Of a stretch of 64,000 nt of DNA, positions 15,527 to 24,466 are shown in pieces. The DNA comes from JAJZAM01 sp027391075 (GTDB taxonomy: Bacteria; Actinomycetota; Acidimicrobiia; Acidimicrobiales; Palsa-688). Position numbers and translations under genes: made by a program. The stretch is from positions 4,947 to 68,946 of the forward strand of contig DAHYHI010000039.1 of NCBI GenBank assembly GCA_027391075.1, read 5' to 3'. The number at the start of each line of letters is the position of its first letter. Position 1 is the first letter of the stretch. The notes below the pieces were generated by a model. The model searched no databases and had not been told where the DNA came from. It saw only the letters and a program-made list of their open reading frames with translations.

Positions 15527-17152
15527 GTGCTTTCGACCATGCAGGACGTGCCTCTGACGATCACATCGCTTTTCCGGCATGGGGCGAGGGTGCACAGACG
15601 TTCCAAGGTGCTGACTTTCGACGGGACATCCACCTCCGAGGCGACCTTCGCCGAGATAGCGGCGAGGGCGGAGCGCCTCGCTGGCGCCCTGAGCCGGCTC
15701 GGGGTGGGAACTGGTGACGTTGTTGGTACGTTTATGTGGAACAACCAGGAGCATCTCGAAGCCTATTTTGCAGTTCCGTGCATGGGTGCTGTCATGCACA
15801 CCCTCAACTTGAGGTTGTTCCCCGAGCAGCTGGTCCACGTAGTCAACCAGGCGGGGGACAAGGTGATACTGGTCAACTCGAGCGTGGTCGGAGCTTTGGC
15901 GGCAGTGTCGGCGCAGCTGCGGACGGTCGAGCACTACGTCCTCGTCGACGACGGACCCGTCGACGATCAGGCCCTCGGCGCGCTCGGATCGGTCGTGCGC
16001 TACGAGGATCTCCTCGCCGCCGAGGCAACCGGCGCTGACTGGCCCGACGTCGACGAGAGGTCGGCTGCTGCTATGTGCTACACGAGCGGTACTACAGGCG
16101 ACCCGAAGGGCGTCGTGTATAGCCACCGTTCTACGTTCCTGCACGCTTTCGCTTACAACAACGCTTCGAGCCTAACCATCGGCGAGCGGGACCGGGCGGT
16201 GGTCATCGTCCCGATGTTCCACGTGAACGCCTGGGGTTGGCCGTACGTAGCGTGGATGTGCGGCTCCGACCTGGTGATGCCCGGGCGTTTCTTGCAGGGG
16301 GAGCCCCTTGTGAAGCTGTTCGAGATGACCAAAGCGACGGTCTCGGCAGGAGTGCCGACCATCTGGAACGAAGTCCTGCGCTACGTCGAGGCCAACCCTG
16401 GGCATGACCTGTCGAGCCTGCGAGGGCTCGTGTCAGGAGGATCAGCGCTTCCTGGCAGCCTCGTGGACGGTTTCGACAAGCTGGGTATAAGGATGCTGCA
16501 GGGTTGGGGGATGACCGAGACGAGCCCGGTCTGCGCAGTGAGCGAACCGCCCGGCGAAGCCGACCGGTGGGACCGCGGGTGGCGACTGCGCACCGGACGA
16601 GTAATTCCTGGAGTGGAAATGCGCATCATAAAAGACGACGGCTCCGAAGCTCCCTGGGATGGACAGACGACCGGGGAGGTGGAAGTACGAGGGCCGTGGA
16701 TAACCGGCTCCTATTACAGGGATCCCGCCCCGGAGAAGTTCCACGACGGCTGGCTGCGCACCGGAGATATAGGAAGCATCGACGACCACGGATTTCTGTC
16801 GATATCAGACCGCCTCAAAGATGTCATCAAATCCGGCGGAGAATGGATATCCTCAGTGGAGCTGGAGAACGTCTTGATGGGACACCCGGAGGTGGCAGAG
16901 GCTGCGGTTGTCGGAGTCCCAGACGACAAGTGGGGGGAGAGACCCTTGGCGGTGGTTGTCAGAAACGACGGTAGCTCTCTGGGCGCCGCAGACCTGCGGA
17001 CATGGCTCGAAGGTCGGGTTGCGAAATGGTGGATACCCGAGCGTTGGACGTTCGTCGACGCAGTTCCCAAGACCTCTGTAGGCAAGTTCGATAAGAAAGT
17101 GCTGAGAGCCAAAGAGTCGACCGGCGAGCTCGTAGTCGAACAGGCGGGGTAG
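15527..17152 (+). CDS. Fatty acyl-CoA ligase (AMP-binding family)
   Basis: Activates a carboxylic acid, most likely a medium- or long-chain fatty acid, as acyl-AMP then acyl-CoA. The 541-residue product has the AMP-binding P-loop YTSGTTGDPKGV, VSGGSALP, the QGWGMTETSP motif, GWLRTGDIG, DRLKDVIKSGGEW, and the C-terminal catalytic lysine region KTSVGKFDKK. GTG 15527 has a strong AGGAGG ten bases upstream; the frame is open to 15452 but that part looks like leader. Substrate length cannot be read from sequence. It is convergent with the transglutaminase operon. Confidence 0.88.
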   Translation: MLSTMQDVPLTITSLFRHGARVHRRSKVLTFDGTSTSEATFAEIAARAERLAGALSRLGVGTGDVVGTFMWNNQEHLEAYFAVPCMGAVMHTLNLRLFPEQLVHVVNQAGDKVILVNSSVVGALAAVSAQLRTVEHYVLVDDGPVDDQALGALGSVVRYEDLLAAEATGADWPDVDERSAAAMCYTSGTTGDPKGVVYSHRSTFLHAFAYNNASSLTIGERDRAVVIVPMFHVNAWGWPYVAWMCGSDLVMPGRFLQGEPLVKLFEMTKATVSAGVPTIWNEVLRYVEANPGHDLSSLRGLVSGGSALPGSLVDGFDKLGIRMLQGWGMTETSPVCAVSEPPGEADRWDRGWRLRTGRVIPGVEMRIIKDDGSEAPWDGQTTGEVEVRGPWITGSYYRDPAPEKFHDGWLRTGDIGSIDDHGFLSISDRLKDVIKSGGEWISSVELENVLMGHPEVAEAAVVGVPDDKWGERPLAVVVRNDGSSLGAADLRTWLEGRVAKWWIPERWTFVDAVPKTSVGKFDKKVLRAKESTGELVVEQAG

Positions 17153-17168
17153 AAGCCCACCTTGGCGA

Positions 17169-17186
17169 CCCCGCTGGCTGGCGGGG
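17169..17186. terminator. Possible bidirectional hairpin between acyl-CoA ligase and transglutaminase genes
   Basis: CCCCGC and GCGGGG separated by six bases in the 58-base gap of a convergent gene pair. There is no T tract. The position fits a terminator, but the stem is short. Confidence 0.35.
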
Positions 17187-17210
17187 GCTCGCCGCCGAGG
17201 ACAGGGGTGG

Positions 17211-18056
17211 TCACGCCAAGGGGGTCAGCTTTACTTCGACCTGCATGCCCGAGGTCGGTCCGCCGTTGAAAATTCCCTTGACGGGGGCCACGTCGGAGTA
17301 GTCGCGTCCTCTTGCTACCAGGACGTGCCGATTGCCGACTGGAGCTCCCGCCGTCGGGTCCACCGCCACCCAGTCCCCAACCCAGTACTCCACCCAGGCG
17401 TGGCTTTCGGCGGGAACTTCCGCTCCAACAGCGACCGCATTGTCGGGATAGACGTAGCCGGAGCAATATCTAGCGGGGATACGCATGGCGCGCAGGAGGC
17501 AAAGCGACAGATGGGCGAAGTCCTGGCATACACCGACGCCGCCTTCCCACGCCTCGACGCCTGACGTGTGAACTCCCGTAGTCCCAGCCTGGTATGTCAA
17601 CTCGGCGCCTACCCAGCCGAGAGCGGCGTTCGCAGCCTCGCGTGGTGAGCATGCCTGGGCAAGGGTCGAAGCTATCCCTGCGATCCGCCCATCCATTGGG
17701 ACATAGCTCGTGTACTCGAGGAACTCGCCGAGACCGTCGGCTACTTCGTCGCTGGCCAGACCGGCCCACGTCACCGAGGGGTCAGAAGCGCCAATCTCGG
17801 AGATCTCCACCACGGAGCTCGCAGCCACCGTCAGGGTGTCGTGGGGGGAGTGGATGTCGAAGGCGTGGACCTGCGTGCCCCAGTAGTCGATGTAGCTGTA
17901 AAGCGGAACCTGTGGGGTGACGTAGACCCGCAGTTCTAACAACTGCTGGAAAGGGGTGCTTAGTGGCGTCAGTCGCACCTCGTTGTACGATGACTGCACG
18001 ACACCGCTGTAGCTGTAACGGCTGACGTGGTCGATGCGAAGGCGTCTGGGTGTCAC
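17211..18056 (-). CDS. Transglutaminase-like protein with bacterial N-terminal domain
   Basis: A predicted cysteine protease/amidase of the transglutaminase fold. In 281 residues the N-terminal domain shows RYSYSG and EVRLTPLST, and the core has the catalytic triad C177 (GVGVCQDFAH), H219 (ESHAWVEYW) and D233 (AVDPT). No signal peptide is seen, so it is probably cytoplasmic. The GTG start at 18056 overlaps the stop of the alpha-E gene (GTGA). It is the third gene of a CP-ATP-grasp/alpha-E/transglutaminase operon found in many bacteria, thought from context to make or process a peptide or amide product; the product is not known. Confidence 0.85.
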   Translation of the reverse strand: MTPRRLRIDHVSRYSYSGVVQSSYNEVRLTPLSTPFQQLLELRVYVTPQVPLYSYIDYWGTQVHAFDIHSPHDTLTVAASSVVEISEIGASDPSVTWAGLASDEVADGLGEFLEYTSYVPMDGRIAGIASTLAQACSPREAANAALGWVGAELTYQAGTTGVHTSGVEAWEGGVGVCQDFAHLSLCLLRAMRIPARYCSGYVYPDNAVAVGAEVPAESHAWVEYWVGDWVAVDPTAGAPVGNRHVLVARGRDYSDVAPVKGIFNGGPTSGMQVEVKLTPLA

Positions 18057-19015
18057 CGGGTCGTAACCCCTTCGACGCCCTCCCTCTCCATGGTCCACTC
18101 GACCACGTTCGTCTTGCGGAAGTAGCGCGACGCGATAGCCATCGAGGCTGCCGCGCACTGGCGCTGAAGGTCCGGTAGCAAGCCGCCGAGCTCACGCATG
18201 AGCTCGGACACCTGGATGAACTCAAGAGTCGTGCGGAGCCTGCCGAGGACTCTGCGTCCCTCGTCGCTCGGACCCAACCTTCCTGAGATCGGGTCAAGCT
18301 CTGCTAGGCAGTCCTCTGCGGCCCGCAACGAGAAGAACGCGGAGCGCGGGAACAGTCGATCGAGCAGCAGGAACTGCGCCGCGAGAGCTCCTTCGGGCTC
18401 ACGGCGGTAGGTTCGCAGGAACGCCTCGTGGGCTGAGAAGGACCGCAGTAGCACGACCCAGTCCGGCTCGGGACCTGACGTGGCTGCAGCCAGCAGTCTG
18501 GCGAGCATGTCTACACGCTCCAGGCTGCGTCCGACCACCATGAACCGCCAGGCGTCATCCCTTGACATGGTCGAGTCGATCAAACCTGAGATGACGGCAG
18601 CCCTTTCCCGGACGAAGCGGAAGAAGCTGTACGCGCTGAACGTCATGCTGGGAGAGCCCTCGGTGAAGATGGTGTTGTAGGTTATGTTGAGGGCTTCCCA
18701 AAGCTCCGAGCTGATCGCCTCGCTCACGCCCCTGCCGTTCGCTCTCGCCGCTACTAGTGACGATACAATCGAGCTTGGGTTGCTCAGGTCGAAAGCTAGC
18801 CTGTCGACGACTCGTTGCGACGTGAGTTGGTCCGGATCGACATCAAGCGCCTTTACCCCCATCACGGCCAGAAGCCTCGCGCACAGCTCTGCTTCGCTTT
18901 CGACTTGGGTCTCGAGCAGGTGATGCACATGGACGTCGAGAATTCGGGCGGTGTCTTCGGCCCTTTCGACGTAGCGGCCGATCCAGAACAGACTTTCGGC
19001 TATTCGGCTCAACAT
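18053..19015 (-). CDS. Alpha-E domain protein
   Basis: A 320-residue, almost all-helical protein of the alpha-E family (DUF403). It starts with the typical MLSRIAESLFWIGRYVERAE and has ITYNTIFTEGSP and SRDDAWRFMVVGRSLERVDM in the middle, each with conserved Arg/Glu/Asp residues. The family is always associated with circularly permuted ATP-grasp ligases; its biochemical job is unknown. ATG 19015 overlaps the end of the ATP-grasp gene by seven bases, and its stop overlaps the transglutaminase GTG. The open frame continues upstream inside the ATP-grasp gene but carries no alpha-E sequence. Confidence 0.87.
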   Translation of the reverse strand: MLSRIAESLFWIGRYVERAEDTARILDVHVHHLLETQVESEAELCARLLAVMGVKALDVDPDQLTSQRVVDRLAFDLSNPSSIVSSLVAARANGRGVSEAISSELWEALNITYNTIFTEGSPSMTFSAYSFFRFVRERAAVISGLIDSTMSRDDAWRFMVVGRSLERVDMLARLLAAATSGPEPDWVVLLRSFSAHEAFLRTYRREPEGALAAQFLLLDRLFPRSAFFSLRAAEDCLAELDPISGRLGPSDEGRRVLGRLRTTLEFIQVSELMRELGGLLPDLQRQCAAASMAIASRYFRKTNVVEWTMEREGVEGVTTR

Positions 19016-20679
19016 CCCAGGGGACTCTGTCCGTGTCCACTTTGCTGCTGTTGGCGCTCCTGTTGACGCAGGCGGTCGGGATCTTCCCAGCTCGGACCCG
19101 GCTCGGGGTCGAACGCGCCGAAGGGGGATCCGGACGACCATTGCTGGGAGCCTCCGGACGGGCGATCGTTGGACGCCGCCGATTGTTCGGGTCGGCGAAT
19201 TGCGGCCTTCGCTCTCCGCCGGCCCTGTGTGGCGATCACCCACGTATCTTTGGAACCACCGCCCTGGCTCGAGTTCACGACGAGCCCCCCCTCGGGCAGT
19301 GCCACCCTGGTGAGCCCGCCGGGGAGCACCCAGATGTCGTTGCCGTCGTTGATAGCAAAAGGGCGCAGATCGAGATGGCGCGGCGCGATCCGATTGTCCA
19401 CCCAAGTGGGCGCGGTCGACAGGGCCACCAGCTCCTGGGCGATCCACCCTCTCGGGTTGAGAGTCAGGTCTTGTTTCAGCGACGCAAGCTGTTCGTCGGT
19501 AGCGTCTGGGCCTATCACGATCCCGTATCCACCGGAGCCTGATACCGGCTTGAAAACCAGCTGATCGATGCGTTCGAGAGCGTGCGCCAGTTGCTCGGGG
19601 TCTTCGAGACGGTGGGTGGACACGTTCCGCAGGATCGGCTCTTCGCCCAGGTAGTAGCGGATAGCGTCCGGCAAATATGTGTAGGTGAGCTTGTCGTCAG
19701 CGACCCCGTTGCCGACAGCGTTGGCCAGGGTCACGTTGCCAGAGCGGGCTACGTTGATCAGCCCCGGGCAGCCGACCAGGGAGTCGCTCCTAAACTGGAG
19801 CGGGTCGAGGTACTCGTCGTCGACTCGTCTGTAGATGACGTGCACCTCGCGTTCGCCGTCGGAGGTTCTCATGTACACGCGCCCGGAGTGGCAGAGCAGA
19901 TCGCGGCCTTCGACGAGCTCGACGCCCATCTGGCGGGCCAGGAAGGAGTGCTCGAAGAAAGCGGAGTTGTACACCCCAGGGGTCATCACCACGACGGTTG
20001 GATCAGCCACCCCCAACGGAGCGGCCGCCCTGAGAGCCTCGAGGAGCTTCGCCGGGTAGCCATCGACTGCTGTAACCCGATGGCTCGCGAAAAGCTCCGG
20101 GAAGATACGCGCCATCATCCGGCGGTTCTCGATCACATAGGATACCCCCGACGGGCAACGCAAGTTGTCTTCGAGAACGTAGAAATTCCCGTCGCCGCCT
20201 CGGACGACGTCGATGCCGGCGACGTGCACCCGGACCCCGTTCGGGGGTTCTATTCCCCACGCGGCCCTGTGAAAGTGCTCCGAGGACGTTACCAAGCGCC
20301 GAGGGATTACCCCATCAGCGAAGATGCGTCCCGCGCCGTACACGTCGGCGAGGAGCGCCTCTAGGGCTTTGACCCGCTGGACGATGCCCCGTTCGAGCTC
20401 CTGCCACTCCTCCTCGACGATCAGACGGGGGATCAGGTCGAGGGGGAACGGCCGCTCCTCTCCTGACAGTTGGAAAGTGATGCCCCGGTCGCGGAACATC
20501 CGGTCCCTGGCCGAGGCACGCGCCTCCAGTTCGACGCCGGAAAGGGACTGAAGGATGTCACACAGCGCTCTCGCACCCGGTCGCGGCGAGCCGCGCTCCT
20601 CGAACATCTCGTCCCAGGCACTTCGGCCGTACGCACGGGCGGGGCTGTAGTCGTCGAGGAGATCCCCCATCACCCACAT
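19009..20679 (-). CDS. Circularly permuted ATP-grasp protein (type 2)
   Basis: Predicted ATP-dependent carboxylate-amine ligase of the CP-ATP-grasp type 2 family. Within 556 residues one sees YGRSAWDEMF, RVHVAGIDVVRGGDGNF, VLEDNLRCPSGVSYVIENR, VVMTPGVYNSAFFEH, FRSDSLVGCPGL, NAVGNGVADDK, FKPVSGSGGYGIVIG and LPGGLTRVAL, all usual for the family. After about residue 490 comes a Ser/Gly/Gln-rich tail that looks disordered. ATG 20679 or ATG 20670 could be the start; neither has a clear ribosome-binding site. It is the first gene of the three-gene operon and probably supplies the ligase activity. Confidence 0.87.
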   Translation of the reverse strand: MWVMGDLLDDYSPARAYGRSAWDEMFEERGSPRPGARALCDILQSLSGVELEARASARDRMFRDRGITFQLSGEERPFPLDLIPRLIVEEEWQELERGIVQRVKALEALLADVYGAGRIFADGVIPRRLVTSSEHFHRAAWGIEPPNGVRVHVAGIDVVRGGDGNFYVLEDNLRCPSGVSYVIENRRMMARIFPELFASHRVTAVDGYPAKLLEALRAAAPLGVADPTVVVMTPGVYNSAFFEHSFLARQMGVELVEGRDLLCHSGRVYMRTSDGEREVHVIYRRVDDEYLDPLQFRSDSLVGCPGLINVARSGNVTLANAVGNGVADDKLTYTYLPDAIRYYLGEEPILRNVSTHRLEDPEQLAHALERIDQLVFKPVSGSGGYGIVIGPDATDEQLASLKQDLTLNPRGWIAQELVALSTAPTWVDNRIAPRHLDLRPFAINDGNDIWVLPGGLTRVALPEGGLVVNSSQGGGSKDTWVIATQGRRRAKAAIRRPEQSAASNDRPSGGSQQWSSGSPFGAFDPEPGPSWEDPDRLRQQERQQQQSGHGQSPLGC

Positions 20680-20737
20680 TGTGACAGGTCAGTGTTTCGG
20701 GCGGGTTTCCAGCTTCAACATCCACCCACTTGGAGAG

Positions 20738-20785
20738 CAGCCGGTCCTCCGACCGCCAGTTGCTTGCCGGTCGGAGGACCGGCTG
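20738..20785 (-). terminator. Strong hairpin just downstream of typA
   Basis: An 18-bp perfect stem (arms 20738-20755 and 20768-20785) with a 12-base loop, placed eight bases after the typA stop and before the ATP-grasp gene on the same strand. No T tract follows on the minus strand, as is common for hairpin terminators in high-G+C actinobacteria. It could also be an operator for the ATP-grasp operon, as it lies about 60 bases upstream of that start. Confidence 0.6.
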
Positions 20786-20792
20786 GCTGCCG

Positions 20793-22652
20793 CTAGGAGC
20801 GGGGGGGCCGGCTCGCAGCCCGCTTGCGGGCGCGGTCGGAAGCGTCAAGAACTACCTTGCGGATCCGCACAACCGAGGGTGTCACCTCGACGCACTCGTC
20901 GTCGCGGATGAACTCCAACGCCTGCTCAAGTGAGAGCTGCAAGGGAGGGACGAGACGTACGGTCTCGTCCGATGCCGCCGCGCGCATGTTCGTGAGCTTT
21001 TTCTCTTTCGTGGGGTTCACGTCCATGTCCTCCGAGCGGGCGTTCTCCCCGACGATCATCCCTTCGTAGACCTCGACTCCCGGACCGACGAACAGAGCGC
21101 CACGCTCCTGAAGGTTCGTGAGGGCGTACGCCGTCGTAGGACCCCGACGGTCGGCGACCATCGACCCGTTCGGCCGTGTCCGCAAATCCCCGTGCCAGGG
21201 CTCGTAGCCTTCGAAGACGTGGTGGATCTGCCCGGTGCCACGCGTCTCTGTGAGGAACTCGGTGCGAAACCCGATCAGTCCTCTCGATGGGACCAGCCAT
21301 TCCATCCTGACCCAGCCGGTGCCGTGGTTGACGAGGTCCTCCATCCTGCCTTTTCGCAGTGAGAGCAACTGCGTGACCACGCCCATGAAGTCCTCTGGAA
21401 CGTCGACGCTCACCCTCTCCATGGGCTCGTGCAGCTTCCCGTCGATCTGCCTGGTGAGGACCTGGGGTTTGCCAACGGTGAGCTCGAAACCTTCACGGCG
21501 CATCAACTCGACGAGCACCGCCAAAGCCAGCTCTCCGCGTCCTTGCACCTCCCAGGTGTCAGGACGTTCAGTGGGAAGGACTTTCACGCTCACGTTGCCG
21601 ACCAGCTCCGCGTCGAGGCGGTTCCGTATGAGACGGGCAGTCAGCTTCGTCCCAGGTTTGTGGCCGTCCACGGCCCGCCCGGCGAGGGGAGAGGTGTTGA
21701 TTCCGATGGTCATCGAGATGCTCGGATCGTCGATGGAGATGACCGGCAGCGGTCTCGGGTCGTCGGGATCGGCGAGCGTGTCTCCGATCATTATCTCCGG
21801 GATGCCCGCGACGGCGATGATCTCGCCGGGACCTACGCCTTCGGCTGGCGCGTCGACGCGGTCCAGCGCTTCCGTGACGTAAACCTCCGACAGCCGGACA
21901 CGCTCTATCGTCCCGTCGTGGCGGCACCACGCCACGGATTCTCCTTTGCGAACCCTGCCGTTGCGAACCCTACACAGGGCCAGCCGGCCTACGTAGGGCG
22001 ACGCGTCGAGGTTGGTTACTAGTGCCTGGAAGGGATGGTCCGGTTCGTAGGTTGGCGCCGGTATAGCCGCGACCAGTAGCTCGAAAAGGGTCCCTAAGCC
22101 GGGGGATTCGTCGACTTGGTCAGGGCTCATGGCGGCGCGTCCCGCCCTGGCATTGGCGTAGACGATTGGAAACTCGATCTGCTCCTCGTCAGCTCCTAGA
22201 TCCAAGAACAAGTCGTACACTGCGTCCACCACCTCGGCGGGCCGGGCGTCAGGACGGTCGATCTTGTTGACGACGCAAATGACCGGCAGGCGTGCCTCCA
22301 GGGTCTTGCGCAGAACGAATCGCGTCTGGGGAAGCGGGCCTTCGCTAGCGTCCACCAAAAGGAGGACTCCGTCCACCATCGTCAAGCCGCGTTCGACCTC
22401 GCCGCCGAAGTCGGCGTGACCTGGCGTGTCGACGATATTGATCCTCATGTCGCCATAGCGGACGGTCGTGTTCTTGGCGAGGATGGTTATGCCCTTCTCG
22501 CGTTCGAGGTCCATCGAGTCCATCACTCGCTCGGCTACCTCCTGGTTGGCGCGAAAAGCCCCTGACTGGCGCAGCATCGCGTCGACCAGCGTCGTCTTGC
22601 CGTGGTCGACGTGGGCGACGATCGCTACATTGCGGATATCAGTTCTGAACAT
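20793..22652 (-). CDS. typA: Translational GTPase TypA/BipA
   Basis: Ribosome-associated GTPase related to EF-G, involved in ribosome assembly and stress adaptation. The 619-residue protein has the G1 motif AHVDHGKTT (13-21), the G3 DTPGHADF, the G4 NKIDRPDARP, then EF-G-like domains II, III and V and the TypA-specific C-terminal segment with VGENARSEDMDVNPTKEKK. ATG 22652 gives the expected N-terminus; no clear ribosome-binding site is visible. It lies downstream of the ABC1 kinase gene with a 61-base gap and ends at a strong hairpin. Confidence 0.95.
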   Translation of the reverse strand: MFRTDIRNVAIVAHVDHGKTTLVDAMLRQSGAFRANQEVAERVMDSMDLEREKGITILAKNTTVRYGDMRINIVDTPGHADFGGEVERGLTMVDGVLLLVDASEGPLPQTRFVLRKTLEARLPVICVVNKIDRPDARPAEVVDAVYDLFLDLGADEEQIEFPIVYANARAGRAAMSPDQVDESPGLGTLFELLVAAIPAPTYEPDHPFQALVTNLDASPYVGRLALCRVRNGRVRKGESVAWCRHDGTIERVRLSEVYVTEALDRVDAPAEGVGPGEIIAVAGIPEIMIGDTLADPDDPRPLPVISIDDPSISMTIGINTSPLAGRAVDGHKPGTKLTARLIRNRLDAELVGNVSVKVLPTERPDTWEVQGRGELALAVLVELMRREGFELTVGKPQVLTRQIDGKLHEPMERVSVDVPEDFMGVVTQLLSLRKGRMEDLVNHGTGWVRMEWLVPSRGLIGFRTEFLTETRGTGQIHHVFEGYEPWHGDLRTRPNGSMVADRRGPTTAYALTNLQERGALFVGPGVEVYEGMIVGENARSEDMDVNPTKEKKLTNMRAAASDETVRLVPPLQLSLEQALEFIRDDECVEVTPSVVRIRKVVLDASDRARKRAASRPPRS

Positions 22653-22713
22653 GGCGGAAGAAATTTTCTTAGAGCTCCAGATTCGGGCGGACTTTCCACC
22701 CTAGCGGGCGGAC

Positions 22714-24330
22714 TCAGCCCGAGTGTTTCGCCTTGTGATGGTCACGCATCCTCTTTCGGATCAGCGCTCGCCTCGCTTGGAGGTCCCGGTAGCTCATCGA
22801 TTCGACCTCGGAGGGGACTCCCAGTGAGGCTCTGAGTCCGTCTAAGTCGACGGCCGTCTCGCGCGGATCTACCCCTACCTCTGCCGCGATGCGCTCGCCG
22901 TGGCGGGAGGTGAAGTACATCGCGATCCGCGTCACTTCTTGGAAAAGGTCCAGGTCAGGTGCGAGAGTCGCGAGTGCTCCGTCGATGAAGAGAAGGTCCT
23001 TGACGTAAAGCATCAGCACTTTGGGGAACTTCGCCCCGTAGGCGAGGAGCTTTTTGGTGATGTCGCGGATCTCGCCGAGGAGCTCTTCCGGTGACATCAT
23101 CGTGGGGTCCCTCACGGGCTGGTCTATCCCAAGGTCGGCTATCACCGCGTCGAGGTCGGTGTCCGCAGGCAGCGCCCCCAGGTCGCGAAGTGCCGAGAGC
23201 TGCATCTTGGGGTCGTTAATCGTGCCGCCCATAAGCATCCGGAGAAAAGCGAGACGCCGCGGCTGGTCAAGGCGGCCGGTTATCCCGTAGTCGAGCAGCG
23301 CCACTTTGCCGTCGGGCATCACGAACAGGTTCCCGCCGTGGAGATCTCCGTGGAACACTCCGTACAGTGTTGCTCCTTCGAGGAAGGAGATCATAAGCGC
23401 CCGGACGACCTCGGTGGTATCGATACCGGCTGCCTTCATGCCTTCGACGTCGTCGAAAGAGAATCCGCTAAGACGCTCCATCACAAGCACCCGGCGTGTC
23501 ACCAACCTGGGATGCGGGCGGGGAACTATGACCTGACGTTGGTCTGTTGCTGCGAACACCCCGGCCACGTCGAGCATGTTGTCGGCCTCGAGGCGGAAGT
23601 CCAGCTCCTCGACGATCGTCTCGGCGAACAGCTCGACTAGCGCTGGCGGGTTCGCCAGGCTGGCCACGGGTATCCGGCCTATGAGGTGAGGTGCGATCCA
23701 GCTCATCGCAGCAAGGTCCTCGGCGACATTACGGGCGACCGACGGTCGTTGCACTTTGACCACCACTTGCTCGCCGGTTCGCAGCGTCGCTGCGTGAACC
23801 TGGGCGATCGAAGCCGCTGCCAGGGCTTCGCTATCGAAAGTGGAGAACACCTCCTCCAACGTGGCACCCAGGTCCTCCTCCACGACGGCTCGTACCGTGT
23901 CGAAAGACTCGGGCGGGACACGGTCCCTAAGGAGGCGGAACTCCCCGACGAGCTCAGGCGGGAATAGTCCCTCCCCGGACGAGAGGATCTGACCGAGTTT
24001 GATGTAGGTCGGGCCCAGCCCCTGGAAGGCTTTGCGAAGTCGGCGGGACAATCCAGCTCTGGATAGTTCCGGCTCGACGGTTCTTCGCGAGCGGCGCCTG
24101 TCGAGGAGATACCACCCGGCTAGAGCAATTCCTAGCTTGTAAGCGACTTTGACTACACGTCGTCCGGGTGGGAGAACTCGGTGGCGGAGGAGTCTGGGCA
24201 CCTGCGCCTGGGTGGCGCTGCGCCGCGACGCCGAACCATCCCGCCAGACAAGATCATCGGGATCGATCTCCCAAGGCGGGTTCGAGCTGAATCCACCGAC
24301 GGCGAGATCAGATGGGATAGCCGACTTCAC
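22714..24330 (-). CDS. ABC1/UbiB/AarF family atypical kinase
   Basis: Membrane-associated atypical kinase/ATPase family linked to quinone or lipid metabolism in other organisms. The 538-residue product has the N-terminal extension with YIKLGQILSSGEG (the KxGQ region), AAASIAQVHAA, VVKVQRP with the ATP-site lysine, HGDLHGGNLFV as catalytic loop, and LLDYGITGRL with the metal-binding aspartate. A hydrophobic stretch near residues 65-77 (GIALAGWYLL) may contact the membrane. Its substrate in actinobacteria is unknown; menaquinone-related function is a guess supported only by the family. Confidence 0.85.
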   Translation of the reverse strand: MKSAIPSDLAVGGFSSNPPWEIDPDDLVWRDGSASRRSATQAQVPRLLRHRVLPPGRRVVKVAYKLGIALAGWYLLDRRRSRRTVEPELSRAGLSRRLRKAFQGLGPTYIKLGQILSSGEGLFPPELVGEFRLLRDRVPPESFDTVRAVVEEDLGATLEEVFSTFDSEALAAASIAQVHAATLRTGEQVVVKVQRPSVARNVAEDLAAMSWIAPHLIGRIPVASLANPPALVELFAETIVEELDFRLEADNMLDVAGVFAATDQRQVIVPRPHPRLVTRRVLVMERLSGFSFDDVEGMKAAGIDTTEVVRALMISFLEGATLYGVFHGDLHGGNLFVMPDGKVALLDYGITGRLDQPRRLAFLRMLMGGTINDPKMQLSALRDLGALPADTDLDAVIADLGIDQPVRDPTMMSPEELLGEIRDITKKLLAYGAKFPKVLMLYVKDLLFIDGALATLAPDLDLFQEVTRIAMYFTSRHGERIAAEVGVDPRETAVDLDGLRASLGVPSEVESMSYRDLQARRALIRKRMRDHHKAKHSG

Positions 24331-24466
24331 CCAGGTAATCTACCCGACCCTCCGGCCTAGACGTAGTGACGGGTCCCAGGCGAGGGTCAGGTCTGTGAGG
24401 GACAGGTCCTCGGAGCCGACCGTTCTATGTCGCTGGAGACCCTGTCCGGCCGTTAGCGTGTTCTCT

